Shown here: in pieces, positions 1 through 6,195 of the stretch
Layout of the letters: each line of letters begins with the position of its first letter
How positions within the stretch are numbered: position 1 is the stretch's first letter
NCBI GenBank assembly: GCA_947475495.1
Contig: CANJNX010000055.1
Span: forward strand, 1-6,195
Source: Comamonadaceae bacterium
GTDB lineage: Bacteria; Pseudomonadota; Gammaproteobacteria; Burkholderiales; Burkholderiaceae_C
Length of the DNA stretch: 6,195 nt
Direction of reading: 5' to 3'
Notes under the pieces: model-generated
Told to the model about the DNA's origin: nothing
Databases searched by the model: none
The model's input: the letters and a program-made list of their open reading frames with translations, nothing else
Made by a program: the position numbers and the translations under genes

Positions 1-913
1 ACAGGTTGACGTCCACATTGGGACGGGTTTTGCTAATTTCAATTTTCTCGGGGCGAATCGCTACAGCCACGGGCATGTTCAGTGCGCCACTGACGCCATG
101 GCCCACGCCAATCACACCGAGTTTGGTGGTGATGGCGCAATGGTCGGGCTGGTCCACGCTCAAAGTGCCTTCGAGCAGGTTCACGTTACCGATAAAGTCG
201 GCCACAAAGCGGTTGTGGGGGTACTCGTACACCTCTTCGGGTGAGCCCACCTGGAGCACACGGCCCTTGCTCATCACAGCAATGCGTCCGGCCATGGTCA
301 TGGCTTCTTCTTGGTCATGGGTGACCATGACACAGGTCACACCCACTTGCTCAATGATGTTGACCAGTTCAAATTGGGTTTGTTCGCGCAGCTTTTTGTC
401 CAGTGCGCCCAGCGGTTCGTCAAGCAATAACAACTTGGGCCGTTTGGCCAAGCTGCGTGCCAAGGCTACGCGCTGTTGTTGGCCCCCGGAGAGTTGGTGC
501 GGTTTGCGTTTGGCAAAAGCGTCCAGTTGTACCAAGTCGAGCATTTCCCCCACGCGCTGCTTGATCTCGTCACGCGGCAGGCCTTCGCGTTTGAGCCCAA
601 AGGCAATGTTCTCCCAAATATCGAGGTGCGGAAACAGGGCATACGACTGGAACATCATGTTCATGGGGCGGTCATAGGGCGCGAACTTTGACACATCCTG
701 TCCACCCAAAAAAATCGTACCCGAAGTGGGTTTTTCAAAACCGGCCAGCATGCGCAGCAAGGTGGACTTGCCGCAGCCAGAACTCCCTAACAAGGCAAAA
801 ATCTCACCCTTGCCAATGGACAGAGACACCTCATCGACCGCGACTGCTTCATCAAAGCGCTTGATCAGCTTTTGCGTCACCAGGTAGTCTTTTTTGTCAT
901 CAGTTTCTGGCAT
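1..913 (-). CDS. potG: Polyamine ABC transporter ATP-binding protein (PotG/SpuF-like), 3' end cut off
   Basis: Cytoplasmic ATPase that powers a putrescine/polyamine ABC importer. The 304 visible residues read without a stop from ATG 913 to the window edge; E. coli PotG is about 375 residues, so roughly the last fifth is missing. Visible motifs: Walker A GSSGCGKST (43-51), Q-loop Gln89 in MMFQSYALFPH, signature LSGGQ (141-145), Walker B LLLLDE (161-166), D-loop GALD (169-172), H-loop His199 in VMVTHDQEEAMTMAG, then the start of the C-terminal TOBE-type regulatory domain with VAIRPEKIEI near 284-293. The blocks MMFQSYALFPH and LAKRPKLLLLDEP match PotG as I recall it. An in-frame ATG lies four codons upstream (925), but only ATG 913 has a well-spaced GGAG. 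It follows the binding-protein gene after an 86-base gap containing a hairpin. The family is certain; polyamine specificity rests on PotG resemblance plus neighbours. Permease genes probably follow outside the window. Confidence 0.95.
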   Translation of the reverse strand, partial: MPETDDKKDYLVTQKLIKRFDEAVAVDEVSLSIGKGEIFALLGSSGCGKSTLLRMLAGFEKPTSGTIFLGGQDVSKFAPYDRPMNMMFQSYALFPHLDIWENIAFGLKREGLPRDEIKQRVGEMLDLVQLDAFAKRKPHQLSGGQQQRVALARSLAKRPKLLLLDEPLGALDKKLREQTQFELVNIIEQVGVTCVMVTHDQEEAMTMAGRIAVMSKGRVLQVGSPEEVYEYPHNRFVADFIGNVNLLEGTLSVDQPDHCAITTKLGVIGVGHGVSGALNMPVAVAIRPEKIEISKTRPNVDVNL

Positions 914-919
914 GCGGGG

Positions 920-923
920 CTCC
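920..923 (-). promoter_or_regulatory. Shine-Dalgarno that favours ATG 913 as the potG start
   Basis: On the minus strand GGAG lies 6 bases before ATG 913. The alternative in-frame ATG at 925 overlaps this motif (ATGGAG) and has no purine-rich site of its own upstream, so 913 is the better start. The difference is only four residues. Confidence 0.6.
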
Positions 924-945
924 ATTCACGGGAATTGGTATAAAG

Positions 946-982
946 AAAAGGCTGCTCGCACCATCGATACGAACAGCCTTTT
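946..982 (-). terminator. Hairpin between potF and potG: partial terminator, attenuator or 3' stabiliser
   Basis: AAAAGGCTG (946-954) and CAGCCTTTT (974-982) are perfect 9-base inverted arms. After one mismatch (955/973) three further pairs form (956-958 with 970-972), leaving an 11-base loop. Read on the transcribed minus strand, the second arm ends in TTTT and is followed by CTTTATA, giving a rho-independent-like shape with a short, imperfect U tract. It starts 18 bases after the potF stop and ends 33 bases before the potG start. Since potG belongs to the same transporter, full termination is unlikely. A partial terminator or an RNA-end stabiliser giving more binding protein than ATPase is the usual reason for such a structure; that role is inference. 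Confidence 0.7.
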
Positions 983-999
983 GGTTCAATCCTGAAAGC

Positions 1000-2127
1000 T
1001 TATTTGCCTTTTTTGAACGCGTTGTAAGCGTTGGCCATGCTTTCACGCCCTTCGTTGGTGAACTTGCCAGGTGCGACCATTTTCTTGGCGACATCTGCTT
1101 CCACAAAGATGGTCTTATTCGCTGCCACTTCCGGCTTCATCTTCTCAATCGCAGCCTTGTTGCCGGTGGAATAACTCATTTCATCGGCCATCTTGGCAGC
1201 GTTTTCAGCACGCAGGTAAAAATCGATAAAAGCATGCGCATTATTGGGGTGCTTGGCATCTTTGGTGATGGCCATGGTGTCATAGAAAATAATGCCGCCA
1301 GTGCTTGGCAATAGCGCTTCGATCACATCCTTGGAGCCATTTTCCTTAGCGCGACCGGCTGCAATATTCACATCACCCGACCAACCCAACACCACGCACG
1401 CTTTGCCACCGGCAATATCATCAATCATGGTGGAACTAAAGATGCGCACGTCCTTGCGTACTTTGGCCAGCAACTCGCCAGCGGCCTTGTGGTCGGCTGG
1501 GTCATTGGAGTAAGCGTCCTTGCCGATGTAATGCAAAGCCGGTGGCAGGACCTCGGTAGGCGAGTCCAAGTAGGCAATGCCGCAGGACTTGAGTTTGGAG
1601 GTGTACTCGGACTTGAAGACCAGATCCCAGGCGTTTTCAGGCATCGGCATTTTGCCAAGCGCCTTTTCCACCTTGGTGCGGTTGATACCCACGGTAGTAA
1701 AGCCCAAGGCCCACGGCACCAGGTGCTTGTTATCCGGATCGGCTTTTTGCAGGCCCATCATGATGCTGGGGTCTAAGTTGACGTAGTTCTTGAGCAGGTC
1801 TTTTTTCAAGGGTTGAAAGAAACCCGCTTCGGTTTGTGCCGGACTAAAGGAGGTGCCGGGCACCACGATGTCGTAGCCGGTATTGCCTGCCACCAATTTG
1901 GCGTTGAGCGCCTCATTAGTCTCAAAGGTGTCGTAGTTCACCTTGATGCCTGTTTCGGCTTCAAACGCAGCAATCATGCCCTCGGGCACATAGTCTGGCC
2001 AGTTGTAGATGTTGAGGATTTTTTCCTCGCTATTGGCAACGGCTGCGGGAGCAGGCGCTTCTTGTTTCTTGCCGCAAGCGACAAGTAACAGTGTTGCAAA
2101 TGTCACAGACCAAAGGGCTTTATTCAT
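1000..2127 (-). CDS. potF: Periplasmic putrescine/polyamine-binding protein (PotF/SpuD-like), predicted lipoprotein
   Basis: Substrate-binding component of the polyamine ABC importer, 375 residues (E. coli PotF 370). The chosen start gives MNKALWSV, a hydrophobic stretch and lipobox LVAC with Cys18, so it is predicted to be lipid-anchored; upstream starts (for example 2196) would put a non-signal tail before it. GGAG lies 10 bases upstream of ATG. A short Ala/Pro/Glu linker (about 22-35) leads to the mature fold starting ILNIYNWPDY. By alignment to PotF from memory, most ligand-pocket positions are kept: Trp43, Asp45, Tyr46, Glu192, Trp249, Asp252, Phe281, Asp283 and Tyr319. Two serines differ: PotF Ser38 is Pro44 and Ser85 is Gly91. 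Phe281 is the PotF/SpuD-type residue; the spermidine-binding SpuE has Trp there. Located 74 bases after the aminotransferase gene and ahead of potG, as in spu and pot clusters. Family is sure; putrescine preference is likely, not shown. Confidence 0.93.
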   Translation of the reverse strand: MNKALWSVTFATLLLVACGKKQEAPAPAAVANSEEKILNIYNWPDYVPEGMIAAFEAETGIKVNYDTFETNEALNAKLVAGNTGYDIVVPGTSFSPAQTEAGFFQPLKKDLLKNYVNLDPSIMMGLQKADPDNKHLVPWALGFTTVGINRTKVEKALGKMPMPENAWDLVFKSEYTSKLKSCGIAYLDSPTEVLPPALHYIGKDAYSNDPADHKAAGELLAKVRKDVRIFSSTMIDDIAGGKACVVLGWSGDVNIAAGRAKENGSKDVIEALLPSTGGIIFYDTMAITKDAKHPNNAHAFIDFYLRAENAAKMADEMSYSTGNKAAIEKMKPEVAANKTIFVEADVAKKMVAPGKFTNEGRESMANAYNAFKKGK

Positions 2128-2201
2128 AACCAAGTTACTCCATAAGATAGGAAAGGGTGGGTTTCGATCGCAGTCCGGCAAAGGGCGACGACCCAAAATT
2201 A

Positions 2202-3647
2202 TTACAGGTTTGCAGACCAGAGACCTTTTTGCTCCAAATCCGCCATTGTCAGGTTCAGGCAGCGCAGGATCAAGGCCATCATCTCGTCGATTTGTGCGTG
2301 GGTCATCGTCAGCGGTGGCGCAATAATCATACGGTCACCGACGGCGCGCATGATCAGCCCATTGGCAAAACAATGGCCGCGGCAAATCATGCCCACCCCT
2401 AGTTTTGAATCAAACGGCGTGGGGGTCTGTTTGCTCTTCACCAAAACCAGCCCAGCCGTAAAACCACAGGTTTCTGCCAGCCCCACCAGAGGATGGCTGT
2501 TGAGCTCGGCAAAGCGCTTGGCGAGGTAGGGGCCGATATCGTCTTTGACCCGGCTGACAAGCTTTTCGCGCTCCATCAATTCCAAATTGGCCAGCGCCAC
2601 AGCGCAGGCCACCGGGTGACCGCTGTAGGTGTAACCATGGTTGAACTCCCCGCCTTTTTCAATCAGCACCTCGGCCACGCGGTTGCCCACCATGACGCCA
2701 CCCAGCGGAATGTAGCCACTGGTCACGCCCTTGGCGAAGGTCACCAGATCAGGCTTGTAGCCAAACTTTTCATAGGCAAACCAGTGGCCAAGGCGGCCAA
2801 AAGCGCAAATGACTTCGTCACTGATGAGCAAAATGCCGTACTTGTCGACGATGCGTTGAATTTCGGGCCAGTACGTTGCCGGGGGAATGATCACCCCACC
2901 AGCACCTTGAACCGGCTCGCCAATAAAAGCCGCCACCTTGTCAGCGCCGAGTTCCAAAATCTTAGTTTCCAGCCAGCCCGCTGCGCGCAGGCCAAAGTCG
3001 GCCTCGCTCTCACCAGGCAGGGCGTTCTCAAAATAATAGGGTTGATCGATGTGGGTGATGTTGGGGATCGGCAAATCGCCTTGGGCGTGCATACCGCTCA
3101 TGCCACCGAGCGAGGCTCCTGCCATGGTGCTTCCGTGGTAAGCGTTGTGGCGGCCAATAATGGTTTTGCGCTGGGGTTGGCCCAACAAATCCCAGTAGCG
3201 GCGCACCATGCGCACATTGGTGTCATTGCTCTCGCTGCCGCTTGACGAATAAAACACGTGGTTAAAACTGCGGTCTCCCACTTTCGGCGCAAGCGAAGCC
3301 AGCTTGGCCGCCAACTTGGCAGCGGGCACATTGGTGGTTTGGAAAAAGCTGTTGTAGTAAGGCAGCGTCATCATCTGTTGGTAGGCGGCGTCGGCGAGTT
3401 CTTTGCGCCCGTAGCCGACATTGACACACCACAGGCCACTCATGCCGTCCAAGATCTTGTGGCCTTCCGAGTCCCACACGTAAATACCCTCGGCATGGGT
3501 CATGACCCGGGCGCCGCGCGTGGCCAAATCCCCATGGTCGGTAAACGAATGAATATAGTGTGCGCTGTCCATGGCCTGCAAGGCTTTGGTATCCAAGGTC
3601 TGTGCTTTGCTAACGATGGCTGGGGGGGCAATCACTTGAATGCTCAT
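2202..3647 (-). CDS. spuC: Class III PLP aminotransferase, SpuC-like (putrescine/polyamine:pyruvate aminotransferase)
   Basis: A 481-residue omega-aminotransferase of fold type I. It would transfer the terminal amino group of putrescine (or a related amine) to pyruvate, giving 4-aminobutanal and alanine in the cytoplasm. Visible family features: GLWCVNVGYGR (71-81), the phosphate-binding SSSGSESND (134-142), YHGST (170-174), GEPVQGAGGV (243-252), SDEVICAFGR with cofactor-contacting Asp277, the Schiff-base lysine Lys306 in FAKGVTSGYIPLGG, HGYTYSGHPVA (337-347), and C-terminal GLIMRAVGDRMIIAPPL (430-446). These blocks closely match Pseudomonas SpuC as I recall it. The N-terminus is about 20 residues longer than SpuC, but ATG 3647 has AAAAGG 5 bases upstream, so it is kept. 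The gene ends in a tandem TAA TAA. It sits 65 bases after the glutamylpolyamine synthetase, the spuB-spuC order. Related enzymes act on GABA, beta-alanine or other amines, so the exact substrate is inferred from context. Confidence 0.9.
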   Translation of the reverse strand: MSIQVIAPPAIVSKAQTLDTKALQAMDSAHYIHSFTDHGDLATRGARVMTHAEGIYVWDSEGHKILDGMSGLWCVNVGYGRKELADAAYQQMMTLPYYNSFFQTTNVPAAKLAAKLASLAPKVGDRSFNHVFYSSSGSESNDTNVRMVRRYWDLLGQPQRKTIIGRHNAYHGSTMAGASLGGMSGMHAQGDLPIPNITHIDQPYYFENALPGESEADFGLRAAGWLETKILELGADKVAAFIGEPVQGAGGVIIPPATYWPEIQRIVDKYGILLISDEVICAFGRLGHWFAYEKFGYKPDLVTFAKGVTSGYIPLGGVMVGNRVAEVLIEKGGEFNHGYTYSGHPVACAVALANLELMEREKLVSRVKDDIGPYLAKRFAELNSHPLVGLAETCGFTAGLVLVKSKQTPTPFDSKLGVGMICRGHCFANGLIMRAVGDRMIIAPPLTMTHAQIDEMMALILRCLNLTMADLEQKGLWSANL

Positions 3648-3712
3648 AAAAACCTTTTCATGTCGAAATCAATAGGACGCTATCTAAAGGGTTGCAATGT
3701 GGATGGATGGGT

Positions 3713-5080
3713 TTAAACGTGCAGCAAGAGGTGCTCACGCTCCCAAGGTGAAATCACCTTCATGAACTCTTCCGATTCCAGTTCCTTAATCTCAGAATAC
3801 ACGGTGACGAATTCTTTGCCGAGCACTTCATGCAGGTCGGATTCTTTACGCAACCAATCCAACGCTTCACCCAAACTGCGCGGCAGCGAATAAGGCGACA
3901 AGTAGGCGTCGCCCTTCATCTCTGGTTTGGGTTTGATTTTGTTTTTGATACCCAGGTAGCCGCAGGCCAGCGTCATCGACATCGCCACATACGGATTGGC
4001 GTCAGCGCCAATCACCCGGTTTTCGACACGGCGTGCCGCAGGGGTAGAGATCGGGGAGCGAATTCCCACGGTTCGGTTGTCGTAGCCCCATTCAATGTTG
4101 ATAGGCGCAGCCGTATTGCGGGACAAGCGGCGGTAGCTGTTGACGTAGGGCGCTACCAGCGCCATAGCTGCAGGAATGTAACGCTGCAGGCCACCGATGT
4201 AGTGCATGAACGTCTCCGACGGCGTGCCGTCTGCATTGCTAAACACATTGCGTCCCGTGCCCACCTCCACCAAGCTCTGGTGCACATGCATGGCGCTGCC
4301 GGGCTCACTGGCAATGGGTTTGGCCATAAAGGTGGCATACATGTCATGGCGCAAAGCGGCCTCGCGCACGGTACGCTTGAAGAAAAACACCTCGTCTGCC
4401 AGATCCAGCGGCTTGGCATGGAAGAAGTTAATTTCCATCTGGCCAGCACCGACTTCGTGAATCAAGGTATCCACGTTGAGTTCCATCTTGTCGCAGTAGT
4501 CGTAGATCTCTTCAAACAGCGGGTCAAACTCATTGACCGCGTCAATGCTGTAAGCCTGGCGGGAAGTTTCCGCACGGCCACTGCGCCCGATCGGCGGCTT
4601 GAGCAAGGTGTTGGGATCGGTATTGCGACCGGTCAGGTAAAACTCCAACTCGGGCGCCACAATGGGTTGCAGGCCTTCCGCAGCAAACAAGTCACACACG
4701 CGGCGCAGCACGCTGCGTGGGGCAAACGAGACCATATTGCCTGCGTGATCGAAGCAATCATGGATCACCTGCGCGGTGGGGTCTACCGCCCAGGGAACAA
4801 TACGCGCGGTACCCGGGTCAGGGAGCAGTTGCATGTCCTTGTCGGTCGGGTCAATCACGTCGTAGTAAGGCCCACTTTGCGGAAACTCACCGGTAACGCC
4901 CATGGCCACAATGGCTTGGGGCAGACGCATGCCACGGTCTTCGGTGAACTTGGCACGGGGCAAAATTTTTCCGCGCGCCACACCGGTCAAATCCGGTACC
5001 AAGCACTCCACCTCCGTCACACGGCGCTCGTTGAGCCACTGCTCTAGGTCATTGAAATTCATATTTTTTCTCTCACTCAT
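3713..5080 (-). CDS. puuA: Gamma-glutamylpolyamine synthetase, glutamine synthetase family (PuuA/SpuB/SpuI-like)
   Basis: ATP-dependent ligase joining glutamate to putrescine or another polyamine, the first step of the Puu glutamylation route. The 455 residues contain the glutamine synthetase N-terminal beta-grasp domain (about 17-115) and catalytic domain (about 120-450). Metal- and substrate-binding motifs are present: PELEFYL (Glu144, Glu146), HEVGAGQMEINF (Glu209, Glu216), GSAMHVHQS (His265), NIEWGYDNRTVGIRSP (Arg336, Arg341) and RRVENRVIGADANPY (Glu353). NRTVGIRSP replaces the NRSASIRIP usual in true glutamine synthetase, and the C-terminal adenylylation-site tyrosine motif is absent, both as in PuuA-type enzymes. 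ATG 5080 has AAGGAG 6 bases upstream; ATG 5062 is a weaker alternative. The start overlaps a 41-codon small ORF, so translation may be coupled. Neighbouring PuuB-like, aminotransferase and PotF-like genes favour a polyamine over an ammonia substrate; which polyamine cannot be read. Confidence 0.93.
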   Translation of the reverse strand: MSERKNMNFNDLEQWLNERRVTEVECLVPDLTGVARGKILPRAKFTEDRGMRLPQAIVAMGVTGEFPQSGPYYDVIDPTDKDMQLLPDPGTARIVPWAVDPTAQVIHDCFDHAGNMVSFAPRSVLRRVCDLFAAEGLQPIVAPELEFYLTGRNTDPNTLLKPPIGRSGRAETSRQAYSIDAVNEFDPLFEEIYDYCDKMELNVDTLIHEVGAGQMEINFFHAKPLDLADEVFFFKRTVREAALRHDMYATFMAKPIASEPGSAMHVHQSLVEVGTGRNVFSNADGTPSETFMHYIGGLQRYIPAAMALVAPYVNSYRRLSRNTAAPINIEWGYDNRTVGIRSPISTPAARRVENRVIGADANPYVAMSMTLACGYLGIKNKIKPKPEMKGDAYLSPYSLPRSLGEALDWLRKESDLHEVLGKEFVTVYSEIKELESEEFMKVISPWEREHLLLHV

Positions 5081-5198
5081 CGCTCACTCCTTGCTGCAAG
5101 GCAGCGTTTGAATTGAATACCAAGGGCACGGAGCGGTCGACGAGTGCGAGCTGGCGATGATCGGCAAGAAGCCATACCAGAACTGGTGACTTTTTCAT
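5073..5198 (-). CDS. Small ORF of 41 codons overlapping the puuA start; leader peptide or spuA/puuD remnant
   Basis: I do not recognise this as a named protein. ATG 5198 has AGGGAG 6 bases upstream, as good a ribosome site as any in the window. The product is 41 residues, starts MKKSPVLVWLLADHRQL and ends with TGA at 5075-5073, overlapping the first 8 bases of puuA in another frame. The puuA Shine-Dalgarno lies inside this ORF, the usual arrangement for translational coupling. The N-terminus, a hydrophobic beta-strand followed by ADHR, resembles from memory the opening of class I glutamine-amidotransferase-like gamma-glutamyl-GABA hydrolases (PuuD/SpuA), and in Pseudomonas spuA lies directly before spuB. 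The remaining residues show no match I recognise and no catalytic Cys-His-Glu part could fit. It could be a degraded remnant, a regulatory leader, a real small protein or chance. There are no transmembrane or Cys motifs. Confidence 0.45.
   Translation of the reverse strand: MKKSPVLVWLLADHRQLALVDRSVPLVFNSNAALQQGVSDE
5087..5101 (-). promoter_or_regulatory. puuA ribosome site partly inside a small inverted repeat
   Basis: The puuA Shine-Dalgarno AAGGAG occupies 5087-5092, 6 bases before ATG 5080. It overlaps CCTTGCTGCAAGG (5089-5101), a 13-base perfect inverted repeat around one central base. As RNA it can form five pairs closing a three-base loop and would hide part of the site. Ribosomes translating the 41-codon ORF would open it, so it could help couple the two genes. 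The stem is short; any regulatory role is inference. Confidence 0.35.
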
Positions 5199-5204
5199 TT
5201 TTTA

Positions 5205-5210
5205 CTCCCT
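5205..5210 (-). promoter_or_regulatory. Strong Shine-Dalgarno of the 41-codon ORF
   Basis: AGGGAG on the minus strand, 6 bases before ATG 5198, preceded by an A-rich stretch with eight consecutive A. The site and the unstructured A-rich surroundings would favour initiation. It is the main evidence that the small ORF is translated. Confidence 0.5.
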
Positions 5211-5277
5211 ATTTTTTTTGCTATTGTGCTGCAAAACAGGCCACCTTGCCTCAAAAAAATGGGAAAACTATGCCGCT

Positions 5278-6195
5278 TTAGAACCGGTCTTTGATTTGAT
5301 GGTAGGCCATTCCCAACACCAAGCTGGGTGTGCGCAACAAGGCGCCACCCGGAAACTTCTGGTGTTTGAGGGTTGCAAAAACATCAAAACGCTCCGCCTG
5401 CCCGGCTACTGCTTGGGCCACCAATTTACCAGCCAAACCCGTTAAGGCCACACCGTGCCCGCTAAAGCCTTGCAGGTAATACAGATTGGAGCCCAAACGG
5501 CCAAAGTCGGGGGCCCGGTTCATGCTGATGTCGACAAAACCGCCCCAAACAAAATCCACTGCAATGTCTTTGAGCTCTGGAAATACCTGGCCCAAGCGCT
5601 TGGCCATGAGGTCAGCCAAACGGGCTGGGGTGCGCGTGGAATAGCTCACACGACCGCCAAACAACATCCGCCAGTCCGCGCTGAATCGAAAGTAATCAAG
5701 CACAAAGTTGGTATCGCACACGGCGGCATTGCTGGGAATCAAGCGCCTACACAGCGCATCGGGCAGAGGCGCCGTTGCGATGATGTAGGTGCCCACGGGC
5801 ATGATGCGCGGCGTGAGTTCTGGCGCCACGCGCGGCCCATATTCACCCAATGTGCAATTGCCTGCCAGCACACCCCATTGCGCCGTCACCGAGCCCGTGC
5901 GCGTTTTGGCCTGAAGCAAGGTGCCGCGCTTGATATCCACCACCGTGGAATGTTCAAAAATCTTTATGCCCAAACTGCGCGCTGCACGCGCCAGCCCCAA
6001 GCCATATTTGAGCGGGTGCAAATGCCCCGAGTGCTTTTCAAAAGCGGCTGCGTGGTAGCGGGCGCTACCGATCAAGCGCTGCGTCTGCGCTCCAGTGGCA
6101 AGGTCCACCTTGAAACCATAGTCACGCTCCAAGGTTTGCATGTCTTCTACTAGCGCCCTGGCCTTGCGCGTGCTGTCAGCCACATGCATGTAGCC
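5278..6195 (-). CDS. puuB: FAD-dependent gamma-glutamylpolyamine oxidoreductase (PuuB-like), 5' end cut off
   Basis: Flavoprotein of the D-amino-acid oxidase/glycine oxidase-type family. In the Puu route PuuB oxidises gamma-glutamylputrescine to the gamma-glutamyl aminoaldehyde. The last 305 codons are visible; PuuB is about 426 residues, so the first 120 or so, with the GxGxxG FAD-binding loop, lie beyond 6195. The reading frame continues upstream of the first internal ATG (6189), so that ATG is not the start. Recognisable parts: SGHLHPLKYGLGLARAA in the substrate/FAD domain, VLAGNCTLG, DYFRFSADWRMLFGGRVSYS, and the C-terminal FAD block WGGFVDISMNRAPDFGRLG followed by YYLQGFSGHGVALTGLAGKL. 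These match PuuB-type oxidases as I recall them. It is the first visible gene of the cluster, 197 bases ahead of puuA. Other family members oxidise sarcosine, glycine or other amino acids, so the substrate call depends on the neighbouring synthetase. No frameshift or internal stop is seen. Confidence 0.88.
   Translation of the reverse strand, partial: GYMHVADSTRKARALVEDMQTLERDYGFKVDLATGAQTQRLIGSARYHAAAFEKHSGHLHPLKYGLGLARAARSLGIKIFEHSTVVDIKRGTLLQAKTRTGSVTAQWGVLAGNCTLGEYGPRVAPELTPRIMPVGTYIIATAPLPDALCRRLIPSNAAVCDTNFVLDYFRFSADWRMLFGGRVSYSTRTPARLADLMAKRLGQVFPELKDIAVDFVWGGFVDISMNRAPDFGRLGSNLYYLQGFSGHGVALTGLAGKLVAQAVAGQAERFDVFATLKHQKFPGGALLRTPSLVLGMAYHQIKDRF

Noticed and set aside
6..677. 223-codon plus-strand open frame at the left edge
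   Set aside because: It is antisense to potG, whose Walker A, signature and Walker B motifs are intact; the Ser/Thr/Trp-rich translation is typical of a shadow frame.
2128..2201. Imperfect GGGT...ACCC pairing in the gap between spuC and potF
   Set aside because: The arms need bulges and mismatches and there is no following T tract, so it is not a supportable terminator or attenuator.
2493..3245. 250-codon plus-strand open frame opposite the aminotransferase
   Set aside because: Antisense shadow of a conserved gene, with low-complexity Ala/His/Val composition and no recognisable domain.
3669..3697. Possible sigma70 promoter before spuC: TTGCAA, 17-base spacer, TATTGA on the minus strand
   Set aside because: Only about 7 of 12 consensus bases match, which is near chance for a 65-base gap. 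The gene can be transcribed from upstream.
3830..5047. 405-codon open frame on the plus strand, opposite the glutamine synthetase family gene
   Set aside because: It lies wholly antisense to a gene with complete family motifs, and its His/Arg/Val-rich translation shows no domain I recognise. Long antisense frames are common opposite GC-biased codons.
5221..5260. Possible sigma54 promoter upstream of the small ORF (TGGC...TTTTGCA on the minus strand)
   Set aside because: The distance between the GG and GC elements does not fit the fixed -24/-12 spacing in any register I tried, and no convincing sigma70 pair was found either.
5455..6153. 232-codon plus-strand open frame opposite puuB
   Set aside because: The opposite strand encodes a clear FAD oxidoreductase, and this translation has no recognisable motif.

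Overview
The window holds one polyamine uptake and breakdown gene cluster. Every gene I can support lies on the minus strand, so transcription runs from position 6195 down to 1. Proteins and gene order fit a proteobacterium, most likely a betaproteobacterium of the Burkholderiales (Comamonadaceae-like). This rests on protein character, moderate GC and the resemblance of the order to the Pseudomonas spu cluster; it is inference, not a taxonomic assignment.

In transcription order the layout is: the 3' part of a PuuB-like gamma-glutamylpolyamine oxidoreductase (6195-5278, start outside the window); a 197-base gap (5277-5081) holding a well-initiated small ORF of 41 codons (5198-5073) that runs into the next gene; a PuuA-like glutamine synthetase family gamma-glutamylpolyamine synthetase (5080-3713); a SpuC-like class III aminotransferase (3647-2202); a PotF/SpuD-like putrescine-binding protein with a lipoprotein signal (2127-1000); a strong hairpin (982-946); and the 5' part of a PotG/SpuF-like transporter ATPase (913-1, cut by the window edge). 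The permease genes expected of such a transporter would lie beyond position 1.

The products form a coherent pathway. The binding protein and ATPase would belong to an ABC importer for putrescine or a related polyamine. Inside the cell the amine can be glutamylated by the synthetase and oxidised by the FAD enzyme (Puu route), or deaminated by the aminotransferase (SpuC route). The aldehyde dehydrogenase (PuuC) and the hydrolase that releases GABA (PuuD/SpuA) are not visible here. The small ORF sits where Pseudomonas spuA sits, just ahead of the synthetase, and may be its remnant or an independent leader peptide.

Apart from the small ORF, the hairpin between binding protein and ATPase, and some changed ligand-pocket positions in the binding protein, this is ordinary metabolic sequence. 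I found no mobile element, tRNA, rRNA, CRISPR array or undescribed defence-like system.
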